DNA from: Strongylocentrotus droebachiensis
Taxonomy: Eukaryota; Echinodermata; Echinoidea; Camarodonta; Strongylocentrotidae
DNA length: 64,000 nt
NCBI GenBank assembly: GCA_035222895.1
Contig: JAVYIG010005292.1
Span: forward strand, 62,001-126,000
Direction: 5' to 3'
How positions within the stretch are numbered: the first letter of the stretch is position 1; the number at the start of each line of letters is the position of its first letter. Of the stretch, positions 1 to 13,012 are shown piece by piece. The notes below the pieces were generated by a model that saw only the letters and a program-made list of their open reading frames with translations, ran no database searches and was not told the DNA's origin. A program made the translations under genes and the position numbers.

Positions 1-2361
1 AAATACACAATTACACACTCCACAACATACCTATAATCACGGATCTGTAACAGTCTTTCACCCTTTGTTGACGATCTTGCAGATTTTGACGTTTTTAGAT
101 CCACTAATTCTGTTAGCAGACGAAAATAACGGACGGACAAGAGAAACTAGAAGGGTCCTAGAGGGCGATGAGGTTAGCTCACTAAAATCCTTCTCAATGA
201 CTGAAGGTAGCGCCTAAAAATATGGAATCAATTTAATATCAAAGAACTTTTGATAGAGATTAACATATCAGTTGTGTTCAAATGTCACTTTTAACAACTA
301 GAAAATATAACGAAAAAGGATAATATCTTTTTAATTGCAGATTTTTACAAACTGCACAATCAAAGGTAGATAGAGTACGATGTTTTTGTCAATCTTGCGT
401 TGGTTTGAGCCCCATAGCTAGAGCCATCTCAAATTGGGGAGCAAAACTGTGACAAAGACGTCATTGTTCCAGCCCAAAATAGAAGTCTTGCGACATCATA
501 ATATGAATATGTATGAGGTCCGGTCTCATCGCGCGCAAAACAAATTTGACGTAGTCTCACACATAGTACCTTTTTCTCAGCACTAGACACCAGTGTCGTG
601 CAGTAATGTATGAGAAGTGTAAAAAAAGACATTTCAGTAAAAAAAAAAAAGTCTACGTGAGCAGTCTATACTCCAATTGAGAAGTGTAATGAATGCCATG
701 ATTTGAACGTGTGTGTTTTAGTGTATGATATCATCATGGTTAGTGAGAGAGAGAGAGAGAGGGAGAGAAATATCTCCGTCAGTACACGTCTATCAATGCG
801 TGCAGTCCTATTGACTATGTTTGATTCCGTATTGTGTTCGCTGCAACTGTTGGATTTATCGATCGTATTGTGTTCGCTGCAACTGTTGGATTTTGCAGTG
901 TCGGATTGATCTTTACTCATGAGGAAATAATTGGAATACATATCAAAACTAAGGTAGGCCTATTTATTTATTTCAATCATTTTCTTAATTTACAATGAGT
1001 GGTTTTCGAGCTTTCTCTCATTATGGCATGGCTAGCATGGCTCGATTGCGGCTTGCATGCAATTACAGTACGTGGACGGCCTGTAGTACTGTGTCGGTGT
1101 GTGCGACTAATTCAAGGCTAGCCGGTGATGATGAATGCACTTTCGCGCGAAGTTTTGAACTTGTTGTCCGGGCAATGACCATGATGACACGCCCATTCCC
1201 TCGGGCCTGTCTAATTCTCGACATAATTTTTGGGACCATGAAATTGATTGTTTCAAGGCTCTTGCGTACGGCCAAGCGTAGAAGGAAGGGAGTGCTTAAA
1301 AGCTGGATATCTCCTATTTTATGGAACTTCTGGAGTCGGCAGATGGGTGAGTTTTCTTAGTGAAAGTAAATGCTTTCTTTTAATCTTTGTTTTATTTTAA
1401 ACAAATTCGTAATTAAAAAGTTAGATTTGGGCATTGGCCTCCCTACTATGTCCCTTTTGCAGCCAACCTCAAATTCTGTAGAACTTTGCAGGAATTACAT
1501 GTATGAATATGTCATGTATGTCCTATCTGTGAAATTTAAACGTTAGCAGTGTCCTCATATTCAAATTATGCAAGGAAACCCGTTTACTTGCTAGACTTCA
1601 CTGTCAGACACTATTGAGTGACTGACTGGCTTTTTTTTCTTCTTTGGTAATAACATACATGAAAAGAGTTGTAAAGGTTACATGAGCATTGTCTACACCA
1701 ATAACCCACTTCTTGTGATGACCAAGATTAATTAACTGATTGAATCTTTGCGCAGCATAAAACGTATGACCATTCGGTACAATTGCCTGAAAATCAAGAC
1801 CATTACTTTTGGGCTCTATAGCCCTAAAGTCGATTTGACAACTTATAGTCATTATTTTCCCACTTGAAGACATTTTCAAGCCCCACCTTTTTTAGGGAAG
1901 TTCTAAATAAGTATTATCTTTCAAATGCAGTTGGAATTTAACTTTTTCATTTTTTTGGCCTGCAAATGGGACATAGTACCTTTAAGTTTAAGTTAAGTTA
2001 GATTTACAGTTGGTTCTATTAATAGCACAGACAACATCATCTAAGCTAGGTACATGATGCAAGTCATATTTATTCAAGATCAAGAGATACTTAGGAATTG
2101 TATGATCAACAATTAACCAAATTGAATTGTTTATTTGAATAATATATATCTCTACATGGTTGAGCATAATGATTTGGCAAAAGTATGAAAATACTCTAGC
2201 CAGAAGACTGTACTTGCATTGGAAGAAGAGGAAGAATTAATTTTGTATTATTCTTTGAAAGAAAGGAAAGGGTCTTGTACAGAAAAATTAGAAGATTATA
2301 TTCTACTTGTTAAATATACATGTATTTACAAAGTCTAATTTCTTTTTCTTTTTCATTAAAG
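1..2361. other. No recognised gene; probable TMEM256 5' flank or intron
   Basis: I see no supported exon here. The stretch ends at the acceptor of the first recognised TMEM256 exon, so at least its right part should be intron. It holds a GA microsatellite near 743-770 and a 29-base direct repeat at about 829-857 and 864-892. A 121-codon open frame at 995-1360 ends near a donor-like GTGAGT, but its product lacks the Gly-Ala-rich first helix expected of TMEM256. Confidence 0.6.
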
Positions 2362-3809
2362 GCATGAAAAATCAATCACCTGAAGCGAAACATGTAAGTG
2401 AATTTTATTTAACTATAAACCATTTTCAAATTGTATTCAAGTATAATCTAGCAATGAGATCGTAAATCTAACTGTTTGTACCTCAGTAGTCAGATTGCAT
2501 GTACTTGAACACTAGACTTTGCTAGGTCCCATAGACATCGGATTCTGAACAATATTATGTTTAAATTGCATTCCATACATAATTGAAATATAATTATTTG
2601 TAAAAGATGCACTTAGAAATAATTTGTAAGAGGATCTTAACAAAAATGTCTCCATTTAAAATTGGAAGACATTATAGTGGCCATTTTAATTTTATTCAAA
2701 TTCAAATTGAAAAACAGCTACATGTAGCTCTTATTTGATCATTCAAGGATATAGTTGACCTTTTCCATTCACAGTGAAAAATGAATCATAAAGTTTCCTG
2801 ATCAACTTTATAAATGCTTGATAAATAATTAAATGCAAGTTTAAGAGAATTGCAATCAGATGCTGTGAACTAGTATAATGTTAAGTTGCTTAAACTCAAA
2901 TCCAAATGCCAAGAGCTTGTCGTTTTTTTCCCTCCATATTTTAGTGCGTGATTGGCAATACAAGTTTCTCTTATTTTTATTTGTAATGTACAGTATGTAA
3001 CTTCATTTATTTAAATTGGTTTACTCACTTAATTTGCCTTTTTTCTATTTATTAAGTGCTTATGATCTTTGTTTATCTCTTTTCTAAATACTCCAGACAT
3101 TTGACACAGCAAGCAGATACCATTTTGTGCACACCTTGGCTCTCTTGGGGATTCCTTTGACCAATAACCCTAATCTGGTAAGAGAAGGTTCAAAACAAAC
3201 CTGCCATAATTGCCATTTTCTTGAAGGCAGTGATGACAACAACAACGATAATTATAATGATAATACAAATAGTAATAATATTGATAATAATAATAATAAT
3301 AATAATGATAATCATAATAATATTAGTCATAATAACAACAATAGCAATAATGATATAATGATGAAAATAATAAGAATATTAATAATAATAATTAATGATA
3401 TGATAATAATTATGATAATAATGATAATGTCCGAGTGGAAAATACTGATACCAAAATGGTCTCTTGGAAAAATATTCCTGACTCAAATAATTAACTTGCG
3501 AGTCTCCATCAGAATTGTTAAGTATCACCTCATGACCAGTAACAATTCTGCAAACTCAGATTACTTCAGAAGTAGATAACTAGACAAGACATTACCATGG
3601 ATACATCATTAATTCCTTTCTCATTATAATCTTTCTATTTTATTTGCATCCAGTCCGGTTGCCTGCTGACATTGGGGATGGTATTATTCTCTGGTACTTG
3701 CTACTTTTCTGCCCTGACTGGTTCGACGGCTCTCAACAGACTGGCCCCCATCGGTGGCATGACCCTCATTGCAGGATGGGCGTCCATGGCTCTGGGTAAT
3801 CTGAGATAA
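2362..3809 (+). CDS. TMEM256: TMEM256 homologue, 3' three exons (5' exon missing)
   Basis: Small membrane protein of the TMEM256/DUF423 family; its molecular function is not established. Exons are 2362-2393, 3097-3177 and 3654-3809 (TAA). All junctions are AG/GT and the phases agree: the first recognised exon starts with two bases of a Gly codon, and the other two junctions are phase 0. Exon 2362 gives MKNQSPEAKH. The next gives TFDTASRYHFVHTLALLGIP, matching the family's F-D-x-A-x-x-x-H-F-x-H-x-L-A-L-L-G signature. The last gives two hydrophobic stretches, LLTLGMVLFSGTCYFSAL and LAPIGGMTLIAGWASMAL, the second being the family's L-A-P-x-G-G motif. 89 codons are visible of about 113 expected. 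The missing part is the N-terminal helix ending in G-A-H-G. I could not find it between 1 and 2361, so it is either farther upstream or too diverged. The family assignment is strong; the 5' end is open. Confidence 0.9.
3178..3653 (+). repeat. TMEM256 last intron with ATAATAAC-type simple repeat
   Basis: Intron between the last two TMEM256 exons. About 3230-3430 is an A+T-rich simple repeat of AAT, AAC and GAT triplets. It reads through in one frame as Asn/Asp/Ile-rich sequence, so the exon joined to this intron looks like a 150-codon frame. The clean GTAAGA donor at 3178 and CAG acceptor at 3651-3653 show that it is intronic. Confidence 0.75.
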
Positions 3810-3819
3810 CTCGGCTTTC

Positions 3820-4207
3820 TTTAAAGGGATCGTTTAACAATGTTAAATCTGAGATGCACGGCCCTACGTGTTATCAGTGTCTGTGATATGGTGTTATATT
3901 GAAGCCCTAAACAAATTGCGCTTCAAAATGATCAAGAAGTGCCTCAAAAAAATAAAAACCTTTGAGTGACCGGTTTCACCATACTCGTTTTCCCCAGTAG
4001 ACTGTAGTGTTATGAAAACTGTTTGGCAAACGCAAAATTTGATTTCGATTTTAAATCATAAATATCTTGGTAATCGGACCCTTCGATCGGCTAGTAAAAA
4101 TCATGGGGTTCCTGACTGACCTAAAGGTTTATTATTAATATTGCAGCATGAGCTAAATCAAGGATTTTCTTAAAGGATCTAAGACAAAGTTACCAGATCC
4201 CTTTAAA
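3820..4207 (-). mobile_element. MITE family A, copy 1 (in TMEM256 3' UTR)
   Basis: A 388-bp inverted-repeat element, ends TTTAAAGGGATC and GATCCCTTTAAA, without coding capacity. The same sequence recurs in the opposite orientation at 28811-29201 and 44925-45317. Shared blocks include the region around CTGAGATGCACGGCCC, the GATCGGCT(A/G)GT segment and GTCAGTCAGGAA (in reverse here). TTAA-like flanks suggest a TTAA-targeting superfamily (piggyBac or Kolobok type). It starts 11 bases after the TMEM256 stop codon, so it probably supplies much of the proximal 3' UTR. Confidence 0.8.
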
Positions 4208-6209
4208 ACAGACTACCGCTACTGTACAAACCAGGGCCTCGTTTTGTAAACCTTGTTATTGATCGCAATTAAGTTACCATAACTGTTCGAAGCTGCTAAA
4301 ATCATTGCATTTGGTTGGCTGAGAGCAACTGTCATAACATTTTGGCATTTGTTATTGAATATTTGCATACATGTGTGAAATTTTATTGAATTTCACGATC
4401 TGTTCAGATTCACAATAATTTCATTAAAAATGAATGAATCATGCCAGATGCTACTGAATTTGTTTAAATCTGGGAAAGTTTCTTGCCTCCTAAAATTGTT
4501 GTTGTTTACATGAATTTTACGATTGGTTCAGATTCATGATAACTTCTTGTGAAATGAATGAATTATATTAACTGACACTTGTTTATCTTCCCACAATAAA
4601 AAGTTTTTGCTAATGCCAAAGCTGAAGTTATCGCCATCAATCACATTCGTAGCTTTGTAAACCACAAGAATTGTTTTGTTTCAATATTTCATATTAAAAT
4701 TTGTTCTACTTCTCCTAAAATCCCATCCTCTTTGTAACATGTAATTAATGGGATGAATAATTTATTTGCTACCTGCAATATCGGCTCAGAATTGTGAATT
4801 TGACGTACTTTGTGTACCATGTATTATCAAATGTTACTCAAATGTTTGTTTTCAAATGTTTATGGTTGGGCCTTGCAAAGACATAGTTGTCTGTAATATT
4901 AATTGTTGTACTAAACACAACAAATAGGTAAGTTCCCCCTGAGCAACTCCTCTTAATATTTCAACCAGAAAGTTTTGAATAAATTTTACCTAGAAGAGAT
5001 TGTACCCCCATTTATGTAACTTTTGTGTGAAAATCAGAGATACATGTATGTACTGGTATCCATCATGTCATGCTTGAATGAGCATGCTTTAAAGACAAAA
5101 TGACCATATTTCAAAATCCAGTTGTAAGTTTGTCATTTCTCTGGTGTACTGAGAAACAGTCAAATTCATGACAAAAGATCACACAAATTTATATAAGAAC
5201 CACTTATCAGGCAGTCCCTTCCGGTTAAATTTGTTGGAAAATTCTGGTTCAAAATTATGAGGAGCTGCTGTATATTTGGTATATAATAGTAATTCTGTTT
5301 GTCATGTTACATGTAAATTTATTTACTCTGTTTGATGACTATGTTATTTTATATATTGGTATGATAATTGATTGAAGATTAAAAGACTAAGAAATTAAAA
5401 AAATAATTGTTTTCAGGCCTCTTCACACTTACATAGTCAAGGTCTCTGTGCCTTTATTCTGCATACCAAAGGTTTCAATTTTCAGTTTTGGGTATCACTG
5501 CATTTCAAGAGAAATTCCATAAAATTCATTGTGTATTGTCTGTATTCATAATTTCCAAAATATGCAAAATTTGTTGTTTCATGAATACATGGATTTTGAT
5601 GTAAACATTTCCAAGTACCCATGATTTTCAGCAAGGTTGTTTCGGTCATTCATAAACCTGACGAGTAGAAAACCTCACAATAAATTGATCATCAGAAGCT
5701 TGGAAAAGGATGTACATATAAAATGAGAGAGAGAGAGAGAGAGAGAGCGAGAGGGGGGGGGGGGGAGAGGGAGGGGGAGGAAGGTAGATGAGAAAAGACA
5801 GAGAGAGACGAACAGATAGAGGAAAATGTGTGAAAATTCTTAAAATGTATACTAATGCAGTGCCGCATACCCATGCCATATATGCCTATTATCACTTGGG
5901 TCAGAATTCTTTCTTCAACTCCCCCCCCCCCCCCCTCCCCCTTCTAAAGTAATGAATGCAACAACATTGTTGTCCTTTAAAACGGCACAATCAGTAAAAA
6001 GGCATGAACTGTAATTTTTCTGTTAAAAAAAAATCATTTTATTTGAAGACAATGATTTGCTGATAAAAATGAACAATTGCACATACATGGAATGCAACTG
6101 CCTTTAAATAATCCAAATATTTGAATACAACATCCCAATTTACTAGTGAGATATTCATTGTATAATATCAGTGACAACCCTGTTTCATTCGTATTTTAAA
6201 CCATAGCAA
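4208..6209. other. Intergenic; direct repeats and GA microsatellite
   Basis: No gene seen. Two diverged direct repeats containing GAATTT(C/T)ACGAT..GTTCAGATTCA lie near 4378-4450 and 4508-4580. An AATAAA at about 4594 is a candidate poly(A) signal for TMEM256. A GA/G microsatellite occupies about 5724-5790 and a poly-C run 5922-5938. Confidence 0.5.
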
Positions 6210-6725
6210 TTCAGTGTCCTCCTCACAATTTGCAACAACTATCTTTAATGTCCACTCTTTCATTTTTTTTATTTTTTTTAAGTATGGAATGAAACTAATT
6301 TGTTTAAAAAAATTAAATCAACAAGAAAGTGCCAATTTGTATATGAAAACAGCAATAATTATAAATGTCACTCTGCATTCCCAGATTACACTCAATTACA
6401 AATTGTACAGAGAAAAAAGTGCAAAAATCTGTGTTGCCAATTAAAAGACTTCTTATATATCAAATTTAAATTCAATCACTCTTAGTATTCATGAACGGCA
6501 TAGTGAACTAAAACAAAAATGGGCTCGCATTTTCTAGTGATTTTTGCACATTGAGAGCAATATGGGAATGCAGAGTGACATTTATTATTATTGCTGTTTA
6601 CATGTACAAATTGGCAATTTCTTGTTAATTATTTCAAAGTTTTCATGCACTGTAGTTAACATTTTTATTTGTCAAAACTATGAAAGACAGGAAAATACAA
6701 ATTATTGCCAATTTGAGGAGGAAAG
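6210..6725. repeat. Foldback (inverted-repeat) element
   Basis: Two arms, about 6215-6400 and 6550-6725, are reverse complements. The best part pairs GCCAATTTGTATATG-type sequence at 6331 with its complement at about 6620, and TCACTCTGCATTCCCA at 6369 with its complement at about 6566. The arms are roughly 90% identical in the core and weaker outside. The loop is about 150 bp and unrelated. No frame is conserved. A non-autonomous foldback element is most likely; a long-hairpin RNA is possible. Confidence 0.65.
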
Positions 6726-9329
6726 CAGATTCATTTAGATCTGAAGAAAAATCTGAATTGTAATGGGTTAAAGGGAGTGGATCGCCAGTTTCCATGTGCA
6801 GAAGGCCATAATTCGCTGACACCAGACTTGGTGGAAATACCATTAATGGGGGTACAAATTTGCACACAGCAAACCCATAGTCCAGTCAAGAATTACCCCC
6901 TAATCTCTCGGAGAGCTCAAGAGTCTTCGGGCAAATCAAAGCATTACATAAGGTCCAATGGTCATAAAACTCAAGGCTAACCCTGGTGATTGACAACACC
7001 TGTTATTGGGTAAACACCCGAACGGTGTCGAATTCCCCATGAGAGCCGACTACTCAGTGACTTTAACAAACTACATCTACGTACACGTGTACCGAGGGTA
7101 TTCTTGTGAAAAGCTATGTACAATGTATCTGACCCAAAAAATATATACCGGTATGCAAACAAAGCAAATTGCATAGGATGAATATACGTCTCCAAAAGCA
7201 AGATACATGTATTTAATGAATGAAAAACAATATCAAATCAATTTATTGCTTAGTTGCACCTTATAGGCTTTCATGGTTTATCTCTATTCTTTATGTACAT
7301 GTATTAGATTTGATCATATTCATTTGCATTATACATACGGTAATATAATTGTAAATAGCAAGATATTAGCAATTGAAATTGACATTACAATCTGATCTAT
7401 TCCACATTCTTCTCTCAAATTTTGACAATAAAAATATCAATGTATGATAAACAAATAGCACAGGGTATTTTGTGTGAGCAAAGACTTTCTGAAAATTATG
7501 GAATATGGAATAAATTTTCAGATCATACACATTTATCTTGCATACCACAATGATCTAATAATAATAATGACCGTTTCTTATAAAGACCTTTACATATTAA
7601 CCAGCCGATGCACCTAATAATATAATTATTATCCGCTACTAGATTTTATTACGATTGAACTGCACTTTATAGTACGCATTCACCATTACAAAGTTTTGGT
7701 ATGGGATCATGAATTTGGTTCAAATGAACATATTGGAAGCTTATGGGATCCTACAATATTCAGTAATCGTTGTCGCCGCTGAAATCGAGTCTTAAGTTAT
7801 GAAATTGTGAATTATAAACTCTTTATGTTGTATAGCTCCCTCTCAAGGTCAACATATTAATTAAGCTATAAAACAATGTTTCTTGACTAAAATCGGTCAA
7901 TTTTCTATTCCCGTTTCGAAATTATATATTGCAACTACATATTTTGAGATTTTCTTGGTCGAATCTACCATTGTGCTGCCGTAGTTGCCATTTGAAATTC
8001 ATCAAGATTTACAGGGAGCACCGGTAAATTTTAATATTCAATTTTTCTCGAAAGCAGAAGTGTTTTAGCGGCTAATTTTTTTGTGTGGTTATGATACATC
8101 CACAGGGGCATCCAAATATATCAAAATAGTAAAGAATCACTATCCACCCAATTTTCAAAATTTCCCAAAACTTTGTATTACCTTTAATACTAGGGAGCAT
8201 TCCAGCCAGTCGCCTTTTTATGGGTGCAAACATCCATACATCCAATCGCATTAGATTTTGCATTCTATTACATGAAGGCATTTTATGACAAGATCTGCAA
8301 TATATGTAATAGAGGTATCTGTGTTTTTTTGTGCTTTTTTTAACATGCAAAATACATCACAGTGATAAGAGTGCTTTGGAGTACATCAATTCTGCAAAAT
8401 GTCTTTGAGCTATTACAGATGGTGATTCTTTTCCTCTATCTATCACTAATCTGTTTTATCTCATTTTGCTGTTTTTTAATACAGAAATAAACATGATATC
8501 AACATGGACTTCCCCCTCTATGCCGTTGAATACTGTTTAATTTTTTTGTAAAAGCCATTTTCCGTTGGCTCCATTGGGCACCATGCACTGTCAATGGGTT
8601 AAGGTAGCTATAATAAAGCAAAAGGTAGATGCACAAAAACATGCATCCGGAAATGCAAACTGAACAATTGATGAAAATCATAATTGTATGACAATGTTGG
8701 CAATTGGAGCAGGTAAATGCATACCATCTCAATGGGGCTTAATGTTAGCTAAACTTTCATTCAGATATTTTAAAAAAGAACTGTTGATTAACAAACATCA
8801 TTGTTATGCATTTTGCATTCTGGACGCATCTTTTAATGCCACAACATTTCACTATAAAAAAGACTCCTACAAACTATACTTCTTTGAAGTTCTCTCAGTC
8901 TATTCCCTCTCCTGATCGCTTTGGTTGGGTGACTTGGTGTACGCAAAAGATCCCTGTTAACCTGTTGAAAACGGTTTGGTTGGGTGTAACCGCCATTTCC
9001 TACAGACCTCAGTGAGCATCCGACAGAGCATGTCATATCCTGGGCATTGTTTCACAAAATCGTAATACATACAAGTCATCACATGCCACTGTGTGTTAAT
9101 TTCTTCACACACCCTTCAATAAAATGTCGGCAAACTTGGCACAATCATCAGTGAGTCAAGAGCCACATAGATGCTTTATCCAATTGGCCTGCAAAGAGAC
9201 CTAGACATTTACATGTAAGAACCTGTATGAAATTTGAAGAGGGTCTGAAAATAAGGCAAAAACCTGAAAACTTGCATCCCTGAAGAAAGCTCATATTATT
9301 TCTACAGAATACTACATACTTGAATCCAC
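6726..9329. other. Intergenic, no gene recognised
   Basis: A+T-rich, with small open frames on both strands that lack splice context or family resemblance. The TTTGGTTGGGT of the TMEM254 last exon (9350s) recurs at about 8920 and 8978, hinting at small local duplication of the TMEM254 3' end. The region should include the TMEM254 3' UTR immediately below 9330. Confidence 0.5.
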
Positions 9330-11423
9330 TCATTCTCTCTTCTGGTCTTTGGTTGGGTTATACTTTAACAACTGATACATGCAGAAGATGCCGAAAAAGA
9401 AGGTGCCAATGCCCCATTTGAGTCTCGCAGAGCTTGATAACTCTTTCATCCTGTCAAATGATGTGAAATGAAAAAGAGATAAAGGGGAGAAACATCAATA
9501 AGATTATGACATTTGACGCAGAGTGATTAGTGAATCATTTTGAATTCAATCAAAATTCTTGAAATACATCTCAAGCAGAAAATTATCTGAAGGATTTGCA
9601 GTTTGGGGGTTATTTATGAAGGAGATGGTTGTCCTAGAAGGTTTTAGGGGTAGTTGTCTTGGAAAATCAACTGTCCTTGTTAGTAACTGGCCAGGGAGGG
9701 GGGGAGGGGGGGGGGGGGGGTGATCATGTTACAGATTCTTTCTATTATTATTACAAAGATTGAATAGCAGTCCATAAAAGAATCATACTTGATTTTCTGC
9801 AATCTGTATATTATGTAGATGTACTAACATCTCCAGCACGGTTCTCTTATCTACAGTAGAATAATATATAATTTTGTGACCATCACACCAATTAAGAGCG
9901 GAATTCCACCTTGATATTGAGTTGTTTTTAAAAGAAGCCGAAAATGAGGAAACCGGGTCAGTGAATGCTTCAACAAAAAACTGATTAAAAATAAGAAATT
10001 TATGCATGTTTGGAGGTGCAAAGAAACTGGCAGCTCTGTGACGTATCTTGCAAGCTCCCCTCCCAATTAAACCTATACTCAAAAATTTACAAATGTAAAG
10101 TTTCCCTCAAGGAAATTTTCAATCATATATTCACCCTAATAATTGTTGCAAACTATACCACCCCTGTAGGATGAAAGTTCACAAAATTCTCTGTACAGAG
10201 CAAATTGGAGAGAAGCTTGCAAGATACGTCACAATGTCTCTAATTTGTGTTCCACTGATGACAACTTTAAAACATATAATATTCATAACTTTCTTATTTT
10301 CAATCGGATTTCGCTCGAACTTTCTCTGACCTATTCCTCTCTCTTTCCTGCTTCTATCAAAACCAATTTCATATCAGGGTGGACTTTCCCTAAAAGAATT
10401 CTTAAAGCACACTTTATTATACTCACCCTGCAAGATAATAAGCATAGAAACTCTCTAAAACATGCATGAAGATTGCTGTATAGCATCTGTAAAGGGAAAG
10501 GAAAAAAAATTATGTAAATTAAAGCTTCATGAAATTGATCATGTTATCCAACCCGCACTGGATGGATGTATGTATAATTTTGTACATACCTGTACATGTA
10601 CTATACCAAAAGTGGCAAATAAAGTAATCTGTTTAAGGTCTAAATTGAGATACAAAGAGATTGTAAACTATGTACTATTAAATAATAAATCAACAAAAAC
10701 ATTGAAAATATATTTGCATAATCCTGCTTTACATGACTATTAATTTAAGAAGTATTGATCATAAAAGGGTTTTTATAAAATGATTTGCAGTGACAATATA
10801 TACAATATATATTATCATGATCTCATTTTATGAGATTCTTAAATAAAAAAGGATGTGTATGAATCTTAGAGGGTGATTTATGATTTTATGCGAAAATTTA
10901 CTACAACCTGTACATTACATTGTTACAATTAGTGCTGTAATATCACGGATATCTCCAATTCCGTTTAACCGCCAGTCAAAACCGGACGGTTTTCGGTTAA
11001 ACGAATAAAAAATTAAATTGAAGAAAAAAAAGAAAAAAAAAAAACGATTTTTTTTTTTTTTTTTTTTTTTTTTGACCGACTCTGTCGGCAGCAAGCCAGG
11101 ACTTTCATTTAACTGCGAGGTGCATTTGAAGGCGCTGATCCGTGCGTGTGAACTTGTCACAAATAATAGTAACAATGTCGTTTTTAGAAGAATGTGTAAG
11201 ATCATTAATGTAAATAAAAAAAACAGTAGAGGACCTAGGATAGAACCTTGTGGTACGCCATGTGTAAAAGTTGGATGAATTTTTATTATAAAGTACATAT
11301 TGAAGATGACAGACAAATTGGAGTGTTGTTTTAGTTTCGGAGTGGTGAGTCAAAAAACAGATTACTGAGCTGGGAGACATTGCCAGGTGGAGGGGCATAA
11401 ATCGAAACTTTAAAAAAAAAAAC

Positions 11424-11457
<34 letters not shown>

Positions 11458-13012
11458 CGTTTAACCGAAACCGTCCAATTGAAAACGGAATCCGCCATCG
11501 GCGGTCGGATACCGGACGGTTAAACGTTTGGTTACAGCACTAGTTACAATACAGGTACTTCAGATACTTTCATTTGGGAAAAACATTTGTATTATTGATA
11601 AATGATGTCTTAATTATGATGTGTTATGTCAATCTGGTTCATCTACCAGGACTGAATTATTCATACCATTACCAAGTTTAGAAATGTTTTAAGGATGTGA
11701 AAAATTGATTTTCTCCCGATTTATGTCTCTACTTCTCCTTGTACTTCTATTAATTCTGCTACTACTTGTCAAAGCCTGTTCAGCATCTAGACAAGGGTTC
11801 TTCTGCCATATTACAGCTCACATCTAGAAGTATTCAACAAAGGCTCTAAATCAACTAGTCCACCTATTATTCATATTTCATGAATTACGAAAAACACGAA
11901 ACGCATTATTCCGAACATCCCATAATATCCCTTCCTATTTCTGTCTGTGAGACATTGTCTGAGTTGTCCCATTGTCTTACATATAAACTTACATGGTCTG
12001 CATCACAAGGGTTTGTTTGTACGCAAGGTAGTGGGCCAATGCACCAAGGGGTCCCAAGTAGTCGTAAGGCACAACATCAGGTTTGAAGGTACACAACTGA
12101 GACAAAAACAAAATATTGTATAAAAACCCTGTGAGTTGAATTGAGTCTAAATCTAATCTTAGTTTACAGTCGCTAGCTGAACACATGCGCGCCCGCAACC
12201 AGTACCCCATCGTCGGTACGGTATGTAATTGTATTGTGCTGCAGTTTGCCATGAATCCTGTGAGAAAGTGCATGACTAGTATTAGTATTACAAGCCCGGA
12301 TAACAAGTCTTTGTTTTTAGGAAAAATATTCTGAAAATGATAAGAAAATTGACACGAAACAGGTAACAAACATATCGACTTTTAAATAATGACCTTTATT
12401 TTGACATTTGATGAATTTTTACTTCATTTTTGGTATGTTTTAGCGAATAGTAGGGTATCTCCACACCAGAGTTATACGGGTCAAAGTCTAGTCTCTAGAA
12501 AGACTTCTGAACTAGCGCCGAACTTAGAGTTAGATCTAGATCTAGTTAGAAAAACTTTAATTGGAACAAGGTCCCGGTCGGCAGGTTATCAAGGGTTGGC
12601 ATCAGATTAAATAGATAAACAGTTTCATTCAGCTTCTGAGCTGTCGAGCTGAGCTGCAACACGCGACAGATAGTGCAGAGCTGAGCTGAGTTGGGGCTTC
12701 AGCTCAGCTGCGCGAGCCGCAACTAGCGGCCTGTAATTCAACTAGCGCTAGGCCTAGGCCTACACGTCGCAACGCGCACCGGTACACTGGCCCGTGTCCT
12801 CCCCTGGCCTGACGGCTTACCAGGATGTCAAAAAGGGCCCTAGGGCTAGGACTAGGTAAAGACAAGTTCCACATTTCACAATATTGTAATGAAAATAGGG
12901 TCTAGACAATTTTGTTTACGCTTACCAGTGTCAAAAGAAGCCCTAATGTTACTAAGACCATGATGATGACATTAGGAAGCACAAAATGATCAGAATGTTT
13001 AGCTAAAGGCAT
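9330..13012 (-). CDS. TMEM254: TMEM254 homologue, complete four-exon gene
   Basis: Small multi-pass membrane protein of the TMEM254 family, function unknown. Exons in coding order are 13012-12926, 12096-11993, 10486-10427 and 9450-9330 (TGA). Donors are GTAAGC, GTAAGT and GTGAGT, and acceptors all end CAG. Junction phases 0, 2 and 2 all agree, giving 123 codons, the same length as I recall for the human protein. The start ATG at 13012 opens MPLAKHSDHFVLPN, followed by helix VIIMVLVTLGLLLTL. Exon 2 carries the family signature P-Y-x-x-L-G-P-L-G. Exon 3 carries I-x-x-H-V-x-E-S-x-Y-A, matching the family's H-V-x-E-S-x-Y-A. Exon 4 has helix GIGTFFFGIFCMYQLL and a basic tail ending KDQKRE. Intron 2 (10487-11992) contains the hAT element at 10930-11542. 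Intron 1 has an AGCTG-rich patch near 12630-12730. Confidence 0.92.
9451..10426. repeat. TMEM254 intron 3 with diverged inverted repeat
   Basis: About 9850-10080 read in reverse resembles 10190-10400 read forward. Both contain CTTGCAAGATACGTCAC..., an ATAACTTTCTTATTTT-like block and a GGTGGA(A/C)TT block. These are probably the two arms of an old foldback element, whose right end approaches exon 3. A poly-G run (about 9698-9720) precedes it. Weak matching frames on opposite strands come from these arms and are not genes. Confidence 0.5.
10930..11542. mobile_element. hAT-like MITE carrying a LINE RT fragment
   Basis: Terminal inverted repeats TAGTGCTGTAA / TTACAGCACTA are flanked by an exact 8-bp target duplication GTTACAAT (10922-10929 and 11543-11550), as for hAT transposition. 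Subterminal sequence near both ends is rich in CGGTTAAACG and CCGGACGG motifs in inverted orientation. The interior, between long A/T tracts at 11022-11074 and 11411-11458, is unrelated to the ends and encodes on the - strand part of a LINE reverse transcriptase. It lies in TMEM254 intron 2. Confidence 0.85.
11105..11398 (-). pseudogene. LINE reverse-transcriptase fragment
   Basis: Read on the - strand, near 11275-11225, the translation contains HGVPQGSILGPLLFF, the conserved palm motif of non-LTR retrotransposon reverse transcriptases. It is followed in another frame by FIYINDLTHSS, equivalent to the usual F-x-x-Y-I-N-D-L continuation. Frameshifts separate the two parts. The upstream part reads LAMSPSSVICFLTHHSETKT. 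The same fragment with nearly the same left limit is at about 53805-54040. Too short and broken to be active. Confidence 0.8.

Noticed and set aside
995-1360. 121-codon open frame upstream of TMEM256 ending near GTGAGT
   Set aside because: It could supply a phase-1 G to the next exon, but the product has none of the expected Gly-Ala-rich helix or G-A-H-G ending of TMEM256 and shows no coding bias.
3127-3579. 150-codon frame across a TMEM256 exon
   Set aside because: Only the first part is exon. The rest is Asn/Asp/Ile-rich translation of an intronic simple repeat after a clean donor at 3178.
9783-10082. 99-codon - strand frame resembling a + strand frame at 10245-10469
   Set aside because: The resemblance comes from two arms of an old inverted repeat. 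No splice context or family match was seen.
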